From Bacillota bacterium (GTDB taxonomy: Bacteria; Bacillota; Bacilli; Alicyclobacillales; SLC66): a stretch of 40,511 bases of DNA. The position numbers and the translations under genes were made by a program. Position 1 is the first letter of the stretch, and the number at the start of each line of letters is the position of its first letter. The DNA lies in contig JAJZCB010000025.1 in the NCBI GenBank assembly GCA_021846285.1, forward strand, positions 1 to 40,511. The letters run 5' to 3'. The notes under the pieces are model-generated. The model saw only the letters and a program-made list of their open reading frames with translations. It did no database searches and was not told where the DNA came from. Positions 25,136 through 32,969 of the stretch are shown here, piece by piece.

Positions 25136-25690
25136 ATTCTGAATAATCGCCTGCATCCAACGTACAAAAAGGCATTTGTCGCAGTGTTGTCCATGATCAG
25201 TGTATCCGTCCTGTCAACGGGCGTTGCCTTCGCAGACTCCAGTATGCCTACCTTTCAGGTGGGTCAACAGGTGGATCTCTACACGTTTGACTGGGCTTCT
25301 GCGACATCAGGATTTTCAGTCACGTTCAGTTCTGCGGACGGACAGGCGTCTGCTGCCAATACCATCGTGTCAGCAACTGTAATCAAACAGACGCAGGCTT
25401 CCAGTGGAGGCTATATGGATGAACTGCAGATCACTCTGCCCAATCTGGGAAACAGCAGCGGGGTCATGAACGCCCAGATCTTTATCAATGCGGGTGCGAT
25501 CGTGACAAGATTCCAGCCTGTGCAGCCTCCCATCACAAGCGCATATGGAGCGAGCTTTAACTACGACGCCACGCCCCTGGCGGGACAGCTCCCCGAAGTT
25601 CCACTCGCGGGAGCGTTGCCCGCGGTCATGATTGCTGCGCTGGGCGGTACATGGCTCTTGCGCAAACGACGCCTGTCAGGACAGCAGTAA
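25136..25690 (+). CDS. Secreted protein with C-terminal membrane anchor
   Basis: About 184 residues. The frame upstream of GTG 25184 adds NNRLHPTYKKAF ahead of a hydrophobic core and AFA|DSS, giving a textbook signal peptide, so the true start should be ATT 25136 or CTG 25139; AGGAGGG (25123-25129) lies 6 or 9 bases ahead. No ATG, GTG or TTG exists at that place. The mature part is rich in Ser, Thr, Gln and Ala (beta-rich, cell-surface-like). The C-terminus is LPEVPLAGALP, a hydrophobic stretch and LRKRRLSGQQ, resembling a sorting or anchoring signal but not a canonical LPxTG. Function not recognised. It sits between two copies of the zinc-ribbon gene. Confidence 0.65.
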   Translation: MLNNRLHPTYKKAFVAVLSMISVSVLSTGVAFADSSMPTFQVGQQVDLYTFDWASATSGFSVTFSSADGQASAANTIVSATVIKQTQASSGGYMDELQITLPNLGNSSGVMNAQIFINAGAIVTRFQPVQPPITSAYGASFNYDATPLAGQLPEVPLAGALPAVMIAALGGTWLLRKRRLSGQQ

Positions 25691-25707
25691 GGCACTGACA
25701 ACGCAGC

Positions 25708-25966
25708 TGGGGGACGAGGACATGGAACAGTACGTATACATCTGCAAGAAATGCCACATGCCCAGCCACACGCTGTATCCTTCCGACGCCTGCCGATACT
25801 GTCACGGGAAAAAGGCGCTGGAACTCGTCGGCGTGTTTGACGATCAGGATCTCGCCAAGAGACTCGACGTCGAGCACAGACTGGAGTCCGCCCTGCGCGC
25901 TCACGACGCGCAGGGATGAACCCTGTGTCATCGTGACAGGCGGCGTCGGTCGGCGCGATGGGTGCG
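25708..25966 (+). repeat. 259-bp direct repeat, copy B
   Basis: Second copy of the segment at 24777-25035. It ends in the hairpin loop, and the DNA beyond leads straight into the end of the convergent GGDEF-EAL gene. Confidence 0.9.
25722..25919 (+). CDS. Small zinc-ribbon protein, copy B
   Basis: 65 residues, near-identical to copy A: CKKCHMPSHTLYPSDACRYC with two CxxC pairs and the same acidic helical tail. It lies about 30 bases after the stop of the secreted protein gene, so it may be expressed from that gene's promoter, unlike copy A, which has its own. It lacks the complete downstream hairpin of copy A and is convergent with the cyclic-di-GMP gene that ends at 25980. Confidence 0.75.
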   Translation: MEQYVYICKKCHMPSHTLYPSDACRYCHGKKALELVGVFDDQDLAKRLDVEHRLESALRAHDAQG

Positions 25967-25979
25967 CAGACCATTGCCT

Positions 25980-28064
25980 TTACACCATCTCATTCATGCG
26001 ATCGAGCACCGTCTCTAGCTCCTCGACTTTCAGCGGCCGATGAAAATAGTAGCCTTGCAGTTCACCGCAACCGTGCCGCCGCAGGAACGCCACCTGTTCG
26101 GCAGTCTCAACGCCCTCGGCAATCACTTTCATACCGAGACTCTGACCGAGTCGCAGCATGGCGATGAGAATGCTCTTCGCGCGCCTGCCGCCTTTGAGAT
26201 TGGCGACAAATGACTGGTCGATCTTCAGTGTGTCGATGGGAAACTGATTGAGATAGCTGAAAGAGGAAAAGCCTGTACCGAAATCGTCGATGGAAATGTG
26301 CATGCCCATGTCATGAAGAGCCTGAAGCGACGCCATGGCGACTTCCGTATTTTCCATAAGCAGCGTTTCAGTGATCTCAAACTCGAACCACCGTGGATCG
26401 ATGCCCGCCTCCTGAATAATGCCTGCGACAGTGTCGACAAGATCGCTGTCCTGAAACTGGCGCACGGACAGATTGATACTGATGGGCAGGGGCGCGCGAC
26501 CGATCTCTTCCCAATGCCTGAGTTGAGCGCACACTTGGCGAATCACGTACTGACCGATCGGTCGAATCAGTCCCGTTTGCTCGGCCAGAGGGATGAAATG
26601 GGAAGGCGGTATGTCTCCCATCGCACTGTGCGTCCAGCGCAGCAGCGCCTCCACGCCTGCGATTCGGCCGGTGCGCGTGTTCACTTTAGGTTGATAGACA
26701 AGGTGCAGTTCACCCGCGTCAAGCGCCTTGTGCAGTTCCTGCTCCATGTAGATATGGGAGAGCGGCGCATCTTCGATCTGCATCGTGTCATGATAACACT
26801 GAAATCCATTGCCGCCTTGCGACTTGGCGCGATACATCGCCGTGTCGGCGTACCGCAGCAAGTCGGCGACCGTCTGACAATCTTGCGCAAAGAAGCTGAC
26901 GCCGACACTGGTTGTGACAAACAGTTCGTATCCGTCAATGACAAACGGGCGACTGGAAATCTCCGCAACGATGCGGCGCGCGCAATCGGTCACTTCCTCG
27001 CGATCCTCAACGCCTGGGATCAGCACTGTAAACTCATCGCCGCCGAGCCTGGCCGCCAACGCCTTTTCCGGCACGCACGCCTGCAGTCGTTGCGCCACGT
27101 CTTTGAGCAGCAGATCGCCAAGATCATGACCCAGTGCGTCGTTTAGAATCTTGAACCGATCCAGATCGAGAAACAGCACTGCGAGTTTTCCTTTGGAGTC
27201 GTGGGCGGTTTCGACGGCCTGTTCCAGCCGTTCATGAAACAGCCGTCGGTTGGGCAGTTCCGTGAGGTAATCATAATACGCCATGTGGTGGATGACATGC
27301 TGCACGCGTCGTCGCTCCGTCATATCCCGAATGATGATCAGTTTCGCCGGTCTGCCGCCATACATGACGACCGTTGACTGTACCTCCACGTCAATCAGGG
27401 AACCGTCGAAACGAACCAACGTATACTCGTGAGGCGCCAGCGCGTCGCCGGTCTGCCTCTGTGGCCCGAGGGGCGGTGTCTTCGATTCCTGATAACCGGA
27501 AAGCACGAAGCGATCGAGGGGCTGTCCGATCAGTTGCGCGATGTCGGATGCGCCGATCAGTTCCCGCCCCGCGTGATTGACAAACTCAATCACGCCGTCG
27601 TGCACAACCACCACCATGTCCGGAAGCAGCTCAACCAGCACCCGGTAGCGGGCCTCGCTTTCACGCAGTTCCTCTTCGGCTCTCTTGCGTTCGGATATAT
27701 TGCGTGCGATCGACAGCACTGCTCCCCGCCCGCCGATTTCGATGAATCGGGCGTTAAACTCAAACGGAATCTCCTGGCCCTCGCCTGTTATGTAGCCGCC
27801 CTCAAACGTCACCTGGCCGTCCGCAAGAATCCGCTGCATCACCCGCACAAGGTGATTCAGCCGATGCCTGGGCGTAATATCGGTAGGTTTCAAGGTCAAG
27901 AACTCGTCTCTTGTGTACCCGAGCAGTTGAGCCGCAGCACTGTTGACTCCGATATAATTCTCGGGCAACCCGTCTTCAGTCAAGCCAAAGATGAAAATGG
28001 GATCATTGGCATAGTCCATCCATCTGAGCAAATCCTCTGACCTGGCAGTTAACTGGGCTTCCAT
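25980..28064 (-). CDS. PAS-PAS-GGDEF-EAL cyclic-di-GMP turnover protein
   Basis: 694 residues, no membrane helix, so a cytosolic sensor. Two PAS domains (about 10-130 and 140-255) precede a diguanylate cyclase domain with an intact RLGGDEF (about 341-345) and a phosphodiesterase domain with VEALLRW (EAL about 472). Other EAL catalytic residues are present: NLSVRQF, EITETLL, IDDFGTGFSS, LKIDQSFV and AEGVETAEQ. The inhibitory RxxD site five residues before GGDEF is absent. Both activities therefore look possible. ATG 28064 follows GGGGGA at good spacing. Cyclic-di-GMP commonly controls exopolysaccharide and biofilm formation, fitting the neighbouring locus, but no direct link is seen. Confidence 0.92.
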   Translation of the reverse strand: MEAQLTARSEDLLRWMDYANDPIFIFGLTEDGLPENYIGVNSAAAQLLGYTRDEFLTLKPTDITPRHRLNHLVRVMQRILADGQVTFEGGYITGEGQEIPFEFNARFIEIGGRGAVLSIARNISERKRAEEELRESEARYRVLVELLPDMVVVVHDGVIEFVNHAGRELIGASDIAQLIGQPLDRFVLSGYQESKTPPLGPQRQTGDALAPHEYTLVRFDGSLIDVEVQSTVVMYGGRPAKLIIIRDMTERRRVQHVIHHMAYYDYLTELPNRRLFHERLEQAVETAHDSKGKLAVLFLDLDRFKILNDALGHDLGDLLLKDVAQRLQACVPEKALAARLGGDEFTVLIPGVEDREEVTDCARRIVAEISSRPFVIDGYELFVTTSVGVSFFAQDCQTVADLLRYADTAMYRAKSQGGNGFQCYHDTMQIEDAPLSHIYMEQELHKALDAGELHLVYQPKVNTRTGRIAGVEALLRWTHSAMGDIPPSHFIPLAEQTGLIRPIGQYVIRQVCAQLRHWEEIGRAPLPISINLSVRQFQDSDLVDTVAGIIQEAGIDPRWFEFEITETLLMENTEVAMASLQALHDMGMHISIDDFGTGFSSFSYLNQFPIDTLKIDQSFVANLKGGRRAKSILIAMLRLGQSLGMKVIAEGVETAEQVAFLRRHGCGELQGYYFHRPLKVEELETVLDRMNEMV

Positions 28065-28134
28065 AGATTCCCCCAATCGACACGCTATACATACCTGACG
28101 TGCTCGTATAATGAAGTCATACTATAACCAGTGT

Positions 28135-28190
28135 CATGATACTATGACATTACTTTCATTGCCATGATACTATGATATTACTTTCATTGC
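28135..28190. repeat. Two tandem 28-bp repeats
   Basis: 28135-28162 and 28163-28190 differ at one base (C or T). Each contains CATGATACTATGA. A third, partial match lies around 28118-28129. They sit about 70-125 bases upstream of the GGDEF-EAL gene start and could be binding sites for a regulator. Confidence 0.6.
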
Positions 28191-28208
28191 CATAGCCATT
28201 TTCCAGAG

Positions 28209-28260
28209 GCAGTTTTCAGGAAGCAGTTTTCAGGCAACCGCGTGGCGCCGATGCCACGCG
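28209..28260. repeat. Short direct repeat and hairpin after the HtrA gene
   Basis: GCAGTTTTCAGG occurs at 28209-28220 and 28223-28234. CGCGTGGC (28239-28246) and GCCACGCG (28253-28260) form an 8-bp hairpin without a T-tract. On the minus strand this follows the protease gene and might act as its transcript end. Confidence 0.4.
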
Positions 28261-28306
28261 GCCTCGATGACACTGCCCCCATAACGCCGCCTCGACGACG
28301 TTGCCG

Positions 28307-29584
28307 CTATCCGACGACTTTGCCGCCCGCGTTTGGCGGCAAGTGAATCGACGGTAGATTCGACAGTTGCAGACGGGTCGTCATTTCCTTGATTCCGCGA
28401 TAGAATGTGACGGTGACGGTCTGCCCCGGACGATCTTGCATAAGCAGCGTCTGTAGACCCGAGACACCTGTCACCTTGACGCCGTCGACAGCGACAATCA
28501 CATCGCCGCGTCGGAGACCCGCCGCTTTGGCATTGGCGCTGTCAACCTGATCGATCCACACGCCCGAATGCACGGGAACATTCGGGCGCAGTGCTTTTGG
28601 CAGGGCGGCCAGTGAAGCGCCCGCGATACCGATGGCGGCGTGAAAGGCGTGGCCCGTGGCCACAAGTTCGTCGGCGATGAGCTTCACTTCATTGCTCGGA
28701 ATGGCGAATCCCATGCCCGAAAACCCGGTGGCGACGATCTTGCTGCTATTGATTCCGATGACTTGACCTTGCACGTTGAGGAGCGGTCCTCCGCTGTTGC
28801 CGGGGTTGATGGCGGCGCTTGTCTGAAGTACGGTTTCCTGTCCAAGAGTCTGACCGGTCGCCGCATCCTGCACGGGCATCGTGCGCTCTGTCGCACTGAT
28901 GACGCCGACTGTCACCGAGTCTGCAAAGGCAAATCCGGCAGGATTGCCGATCGCAATCGCTGGCTGTCCCACATGAAGGGCGGATGAGTTTCCAAACTCA
29001 GCTACATTGCCCGGTTTGATATCGGACGCCGGCACCTTCAGGACCGCCAGATCGGTGTACGGATCCGTGCCCATCACCCGCGCGTACACATGCTGGCGCT
29101 GATTGATCACGACCTCCACTTTGTTGGCGCCTTCCACCACGTGATTGTTCGTGACGATGTAGCCAAGCCGACTGAATATCACGCCGGAGCCAACCGCCAC
29201 CTGCTGGAGCTGCGGCCCCGACGCGTTAGCGCCGGGCTGATCCTGCAGATTGATGACGCCAACCACAGACGGCGTCGTCTTCTTGACCGCGCTCACGATC
29301 GGATCATTGACGGAAACTGTCGCGATGGATGTTCCCTTTTTCAAAGTCGCGGACTTGACCGCCCCAGGTAGGTAAGGGGTTGCCCCATGGGCGGCGCTGC
29401 CGAGTGATACGGGCAGATAGCCGCTGTTCACCAGAGCCCCCAGACCGACGAGCGTCAACGCGGAGCCCGCCACGGCGGATACGATGGCCACTGACGCAAG
29501 CGCGCCTAAAGAAGGTCCGACTTGGCGGCGAAGTCGTGTTCTTGACAAAGGCTCTTCCGGCATGCGATCTGACTCGTCCGACAC
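28307..29584 (-). CDS. htrA: HtrA/DegP-family membrane-anchored serine protease
   Basis: 425 residues: cytoplasmic N-terminus, one membrane helix (about 26-52), a trypsin-like domain with His148 (TNNHVV), Asp178 (DPYTDLAVL) and Ser264 (NPGNSGGPLL), and one C-terminal PDZ domain (about 320-410, GVWIDQV...GLRRGDVIVAVDG). This is the usual layout of Bacillota HtrA/YyxA proteases, which degrade misfolded proteins on the outer face of the membrane. GTG 29584 follows GAGGTGGAG. It is a single-gene unit, possibly stress induced, although no CssR-type site is recognised. Confidence 0.93.
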   Translation of the reverse strand: MSDESDRMPEEPLSRTRLRRQVGPSLGALASVAIVSAVAGSALTLVGLGALVNSGYLPVSLGSAAHGATPYLPGAVKSATLKKGTSIATVSVNDPIVSAVKKTTPSVVGVINLQDQPGANASGPQLQQVAVGSGVIFSRLGYIVTNNHVVEGANKVEVVINQRQHVYARVMGTDPYTDLAVLKVPASDIKPGNVAEFGNSSALHVGQPAIAIGNPAGFAFADSVTVGVISATERTMPVQDAATGQTLGQETVLQTSAAINPGNSGGPLLNVQGQVIGINSSKIVATGFSGMGFAIPSNEVKLIADELVATGHAFHAAIGIAGASLAALPKALRPNVPVHSGVWIDQVDSANAKAAGLRRGDVIVAVDGVKVTGVSGLQTLLMQDRPGQTVTVTFYRGIKEMTTRLQLSNLPSIHLPPNAGGKVVG

Positions 29585-29715
29585 AGCGCTCCACCTCTGT
29601 TACACTGATTGTCTCTCCAGTATACACATCCCTGGGATCGAACACACCAAACGGATCAAAGACTCATACTCTTTTCCCACGCGGCCCGCCGCGTTCCCTC
29701 CTCGGATGCTCGCCG

Positions 29716-30387
29716 CTATCGGCGCGCATAGCGGCGATTGAATACAAATCCTCCCGCCATCAGCAGGGCGACCGCCGCGATTCCCGCAAACAGCCAGGGC
29801 TGGGCGCCCCCCATGACGCCCTCATACAACAGCGCCGTCGAAGCATAATAGGGCGCAATCGTCACCACAGCCGTCCACAGATACGCGGCAAACGAGATTC
29901 CAGGAAGGACGCCGATCGCATAGTTCACCAACATGGCGGGCAACGGCAACAACCGCGCGATCAGCAGCCCGGCAGTGCCCTTGCGCAAGACAAAGTCCTC
30001 CACTTGCCGCAGTTTCGAAGAATCGACCAGTGTCTCCAGCAACGGTCTGCCGACATAATGCGCAATGGCGAAGATGGCGACCGCGCTCACGCTGGAGCCG
30101 ATCCACGCATACAGCAAACCCAACCATACGCCATAGACCTTCAGGAGGATCAGCAGCAGTCCTTCGGAAGGCACGGGAGTCATGCAGACAAGTCCCATCA
30201 GGAGAATCGCGGCCATGATGCCAAACGTTCCCCAAGTGTGGATGACGCCCGACAGGTGATTGTTCTGATCCAAATAAAAGAAGGCCGCCGCCGAGAGCAG
30301 CGCAGCCGCGACAAGAATAGCGACACGCTTCTTGCCAATGCGCGCCCTGATCAACCGCCAAGTCTCCAGACCTCTCAGCAAATTCAC
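29716..30387 (-). CDS. TVP38/TMEM64-family membrane protein
   Basis: 223 residues with about six hydrophobic segments. The conserved core is TPVPSEGLLLILLKVYG, GRPLLETLVDSS and ARLLPLPAMLVNYAIGVLPG, the signature of the VTT/DedA-like family (PF09335). Some relatives are lipid scramblases or transporters; the role here is unknown. GTG 30387 has GGAGGG 4-5 bases ahead. The upstream 245 bases to 30632 contain no supported gene. Confidence 0.88.
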   Translation of the reverse strand: MNLLRGLETWRLIRARIGKKRVAILVAAALLSAAAFFYLDQNNHLSGVIHTWGTFGIMAAILLMGLVCMTPVPSEGLLLILLKVYGVWLGLLYAWIGSSVSAVAIFAIAHYVGRPLLETLVDSSKLRQVEDFVLRKGTAGLLIARLLPLPAMLVNYAIGVLPGISFAAYLWTAVVTIAPYYASTALLYEGVMGGAQPWLFAGIAAVALLMAGGFVFNRRYARR

Positions 30388-30632
30388 TGTTCCCTCCGGT
30401 TATTCTGCGCGCCTCCGCACGCCTCTGCACAAGACATCCAACTGCACAAGACATCTCACGCGCATCCTACCCCGATAGACGAAGCATTGTCAGCGCATGT
30501 TCAACCTCCTGGCCAGGTTGGCACGGGAGCGCCTCACGAAACGGAAACAATCGCGCGCTGAGCGTGGGAGAAGGTTTCCGGATTCTGAACTATGATACTC
30601 TGCAAAAGTACATCGTTTCCCACAAAAAACAC
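30388..30632. other. Intergenic, no gene seen
   Basis: No convincing coding frame or RNA. TATGATACTC at about 30590 resembles a -10 element on the plus strand, but no gene follows on that strand. Confidence 0.3.
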
Positions 30633-30947
30633 TCATTGATAGGCAGAATCGTGATCAGTGTGAAGTGACAAAATCCGCATCCAATGTTCCTCCCGATACG
30701 ATAAGCCAACGCCCTGAATCCACGCCCAACTCTTAGACTGTAGAGACGTGCTCCGTGAGGACCCGTTCGCGTTTCTATCGCTTCCCAATTTTAGCCCACC
30801 GTCACGATATACCTGATTCCATGTCATATCGGACAATTTGCGAAGCGTTCCTAAGACCGCGAGTTGCTCCGCCTTTTGCAACTGCAACAGTCCGTGTTGA
30901 AACACGGGATTACTGAGATCAAGACGCACACTCGGATCATCGCCCAT
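30633..30947 (-). pseudogene. RelE-like toxin homologue with a scrambled core
   Basis: 104 codons from ATG 30947, which overlaps the antitoxin stop. The N-terminal half (LDLSNPVFQHGLL, LGTLRKLSDMTWNQVYRDGGLK) and the end (REEHWMRILSLHTDHDSAY) are conserved toxin sequence, but the 30 residues between read nonsense in this frame. The neighbouring frame there reads WEAIETRTGPHGARLYSLRV followed by GRGFRALAYR, the expected RelE-like core. An extra base after the codons for GLK and a second compensating change keep the frame open. The product would lack the basic catalytic strand and is probably inactive. A sequencing error at two sites is the alternative. Confidence 0.65.
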
Positions 30948-31212
30948 CTGTAATTCGCCTTTCGAGATCATCCAAATTGGATTCAGTCGGAGAATTGTTT
31001 TTCGCCCATTCAACTGCTTCTTCGATGTCACGCTTCACGTCCGGATTCATTAACCATCTTTCGCTGTCAGGAACAAACTCTCCCATCTTGATCACCCATA
31101 CGCCGGGCTCAACCTCATCCACAATTACGAGCCGCCCTGCATATTCTTTGCCAAGTGAAATTTGACCGTTGCTGCCAATGGTCTTAACCGATTGCACGAT
31201 TTTCGCCCCCAT
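30937..31212 (-). CDS. AbrB-like antitoxin
   Basis: 91 residues. VKTIGSNGQISLGKEYAGRL and then VIVDEVEPGVWVIK form a swapped-hairpin AbrB-type DNA-binding domain; the C-terminal half (LMNPDVKRDIEEAVEWAKNN...LDDLERRI) is an acidic helical tail that would hold the toxin. The ATG at 31212 is followed by the usual start MGAKIV. The stop overlaps the start of the toxin gene by about 11 bases, the normal layout of toxin-antitoxin pairs, in which the antitoxin also represses its own promoter. The toxin appears broken, so this gene may now be an orphan. Confidence 0.75.
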   Translation of the reverse strand: MGAKIVQSVKTIGSNGQISLGKEYAGRLVIVDEVEPGVWVIKMGEFVPDSERWLMNPDVKRDIEEAVEWAKNNSPTESNLDDLERRITDGR

Positions 31213-31527
31213 GACCCCAACGTGTAGTAGTGCCTTATTATTGCACGAGACGGTCGTCTTTTCATCCACTTTTGCGACGGGATGAACGCACGTTCCATAC
31301 CCCTCACCCCCTTCCGTTTCCGGCTCAGGAGGAAGGCGGAAGTTCCCTTCCGTTCGCAAGTATGCCATCCATTTAAACCGGACTTCGCGATACATCCGGG
31401 CTCTGTTTGGTAGACGACAAAAAACCCGCACCGCTCTGGCCGGGTTTGTGATCGAAGAGACGATGAAGCTCCCTTCGCCTGGCGACGGCACGCGCCTAGG
31501 CGGGGGTTTCTGCCATCGCTGCCGAAT
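31213..31527. other. Gap between antitoxin and Rpn gene, holding a terminator
   Basis: No gene is supported, although the minus-strand frame stays open up to 31491. The terminator hairpin of the Rpn-family gene lies at 31416-31447. Confidence 0.4.
31416..31447 (-). terminator. Rho-independent terminator after Rpn-family gene
   Basis: On the minus strand AAACCCG (31447-31441) pairs with CGGGTTT (31428-31422), followed by a run of T to 31419. It lies about 80 bases after the stop of the Rpn-family gene. Confidence 0.65.
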
Positions 31528-32496
31528 TCAGTTGGACATCTCTTTGTGAAGCCGTTCCACTTCTTCAATGGGCAATCCTGTCACCTCAGACACCAGCGCA
31601 TCGTCCATGCCCTTCGCCAGCATCGCTCTCGCCACGGCTAATGCCTTCTTAGTTTCGCCCTCCTCACGGCCCTCCTCACGGCCCTCCTCACGGCCCTCCT
31701 CACGGCCCTCCTCACGGCCCTCCTCACGGCCCTCCTCACGGCCTTCCTCACGGCCCTCCTCACGGCCCTCCTCACGGCCTTCCTCACGGCCCTCCTCACG
31801 GCCTTTCGCAAACTCTTCCTCTGCGATTTCTCTTACCAAGTCGACCATGTTTTTCAGCCTCACTTTCAACCGTTCTGTTTCATCGGGCGTCAGATACCGT
31901 GCGCTCGTGCTCAAAAACCACGCTGCCGTCTGCGACTGCTCATCACGATCCGCAATTCGCTCAATGAGCGCCATGCAGTGATCGATCACGTTCCTCCGGC
32001 TTCGCCCTTTGTGTCTCATGTGCATCGCGAACGAAAGCTCGATCCGATCCTCTACTTCCCAGCAACTCTTATCCAGGTGCGCCTCCACTCGATCCAAAAC
32101 CGCGTTTCCGTCTCGCTCTGCCAAATAGACGTTCTCCACATGGTAGGACGCGCTGCCGATATCGAGCGTGTCAGGCGCGCTTTGTACGCCGTTTGCATAG
32201 AGTACCACAGTGCGGATGGTCCGCCCGGCCAACTGATGCAGATGTATGTCGTACAGGGCAAAGCGATGGAGTGTACGCTCCTTGGTGGACTGGAACTCCA
32301 GGTGCAAAAGTGTTCCATCGGACTGCTCGAAAACCAGATCAAGCAGATCCTTTCGAATCTCAAGCACCGCCACTTCCGTCGGCCAGAGGTTCACCACGTC
32401 TGCGCCCTGGATTCCAAGCGCCTGCAACGCATTGCCCTTACATGCCGCTACGACATGCTTCGAAATCGTATCCAAACTGTCACGGGCTATATTCAT
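31528..32496 (-). CDS. Rpn-family PD-(D/E)XK nuclease/transposase-like protein with (GREE)12
   Basis: 322 residues. The N-terminal 230 residues carry the family core: LDLVFEQSDGTLLHLEFQST (D...E-x-Q), RTVVLYANG, LDIGSAS and FLSTSARYLTPDE. A run of 12 GREE tetrads follows, then TKKALAVARAMLAKGMDDAL, the usual C-terminal helix of Rpn-type proteins (VSEVTGLPIEEVERLH). ATG 32496 has AGGGAG 4 bases ahead; the longer open frame to 32595 covers the promoter. Rpn proteins promote RecA-independent recombination and some act in phage defence; the role here is unknown. The first part is closely related to the truncated gene at the start of the window. Confidence 0.85.
   Translation of the reverse strand: MNIARDSLDTISKHVVAACKGNALQALGIQGADVVNLWPTEVAVLEIRKDLLDLVFEQSDGTLLHLEFQSTKERTLHRFALYDIHLHQLAGRTIRTVVLYANGVQSAPDTLDIGSASYHVENVYLAERDGNAVLDRVEAHLDKSCWEVEDRIELSFAMHMRHKGRSRRNVIDHCMALIERIADRDEQSQTAAWFLSTSARYLTPDETERLKVRLKNMVDLVREIAEEEFAKGREEGREEGREEGREEGREEGREEGREEGREEGREEGREEGREEGREEGETKKALAVARAMLAKGMDDALVSEVTGLPIEEVERLHKEMSN
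31657..31800. repeat. Twelve tandem 12-bp repeats coding for GREE
   Basis: The unit GCCCTCCTCACG is repeated 12 times, with T replacing C in two units (GCCTTCCTCACG). It keeps frame, so copy-number slippage changes only the length of a charged helix or coil between the nuclease core and the C-terminal helix. Confidence 0.95.
32136..32281. repeat. Duplicated Rpn-gene segment, original copy
   Basis: This internal piece of the Rpn-family gene recurs at about 33699-33844 with a few substitutions. In the second place it is cut out of context and joined after a short linker to the next duplicated block. Confidence 0.9.
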
Positions 32497-32517
32497 GATC
32501 TCCCTGCCTTCTCCACC

Positions 32518-32546
32518 ATTATACGTCACGACCATTGCAGCGTACA
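32518..32546 (-). promoter_or_regulatory. Promoter of the Rpn-family gene
   Basis: TATAAT (32523-32518) with TGTACG (32546-32541) 17 bases ahead, the same arrangement as at 420-448 before the paralogue. Confidence 0.5.
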
Positions 32547-32563
32547 GTGGAACGTCTGCGCGG

Positions 32564-32810
32564 ACCGTTTGTCTATGTTGTGCAGAGGCTGTCAATCCTG
32601 CATCAGTACAGGTCGAACATAGTGATCGCGAGACCCGATTCCTTCAGGTACGTAAACAGTTGTGCACGGTGGTGGAACGCATGGGTCACGATCTCAACGA
32701 GCCACTTCGCCTGCGTGGAGCCGTGCTCCATATAGAACGGCTTGCTCTGCTTATGAAGAAAATCGTGTTCACTCAGCCCACTCATGTAAGCGTTCAGTTC
32801 GTTCAGGCCA
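32564..32810. repeat. Duplicated block with DinB 3' end, copy 1
   Basis: Collinear with 33854-34100 (constant offset 1290), with only scattered substitutions. Identity ends abruptly at 32810. Confidence 0.9.
32603..32810 (-). pseudogene. DinB-family gene, 3' fragment
   Basis: About 68 codons identical or nearly so to the C-terminus of the intact DinB-family protein at 33893-34375, including MSGLSEHDFLHKQSKPFY and EIVTHAFHHRAQLF. The fragment starts where homology breaks at 32810, so it has no start codon of its own. It lies next to the Rpn gene as the intact ancestor presumably did. Confidence 0.8.
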
Positions 32811-32969
32811 CTACTGCTCTATAAGGCAGGTAAATTCCATATCTCGGGAGGGAACATCGCTTGCCATCAATCTATGTTTTCGTCATGGTAAAGATGATGC
32901 TGCTTTTAGAGGCGGTTGGAGTCAGCGGGGTATGATTGAAGAGGGCTTTCGCCTAGCCACCCATATACA

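Noticed and set aside
29380-30561. 393-codon plus-strand frame
   Set aside because: It runs antisense through the HtrA start and the TVP38-type gene, has a biased R/Q/S composition and has no homology that I recognise.
31657-31800. Regular tandem repeat that might be taken for a CRISPR array
   Set aside because: The units are contiguous 12-mers without spacers and encode GREE tetrads in frame with a gene.
31568-31981. Plus-strand frame rich in SSRP repeats
   Set aside because: It is the antisense of the (GREE)12 region of the Rpn-family gene and has no ribosome site or homology.
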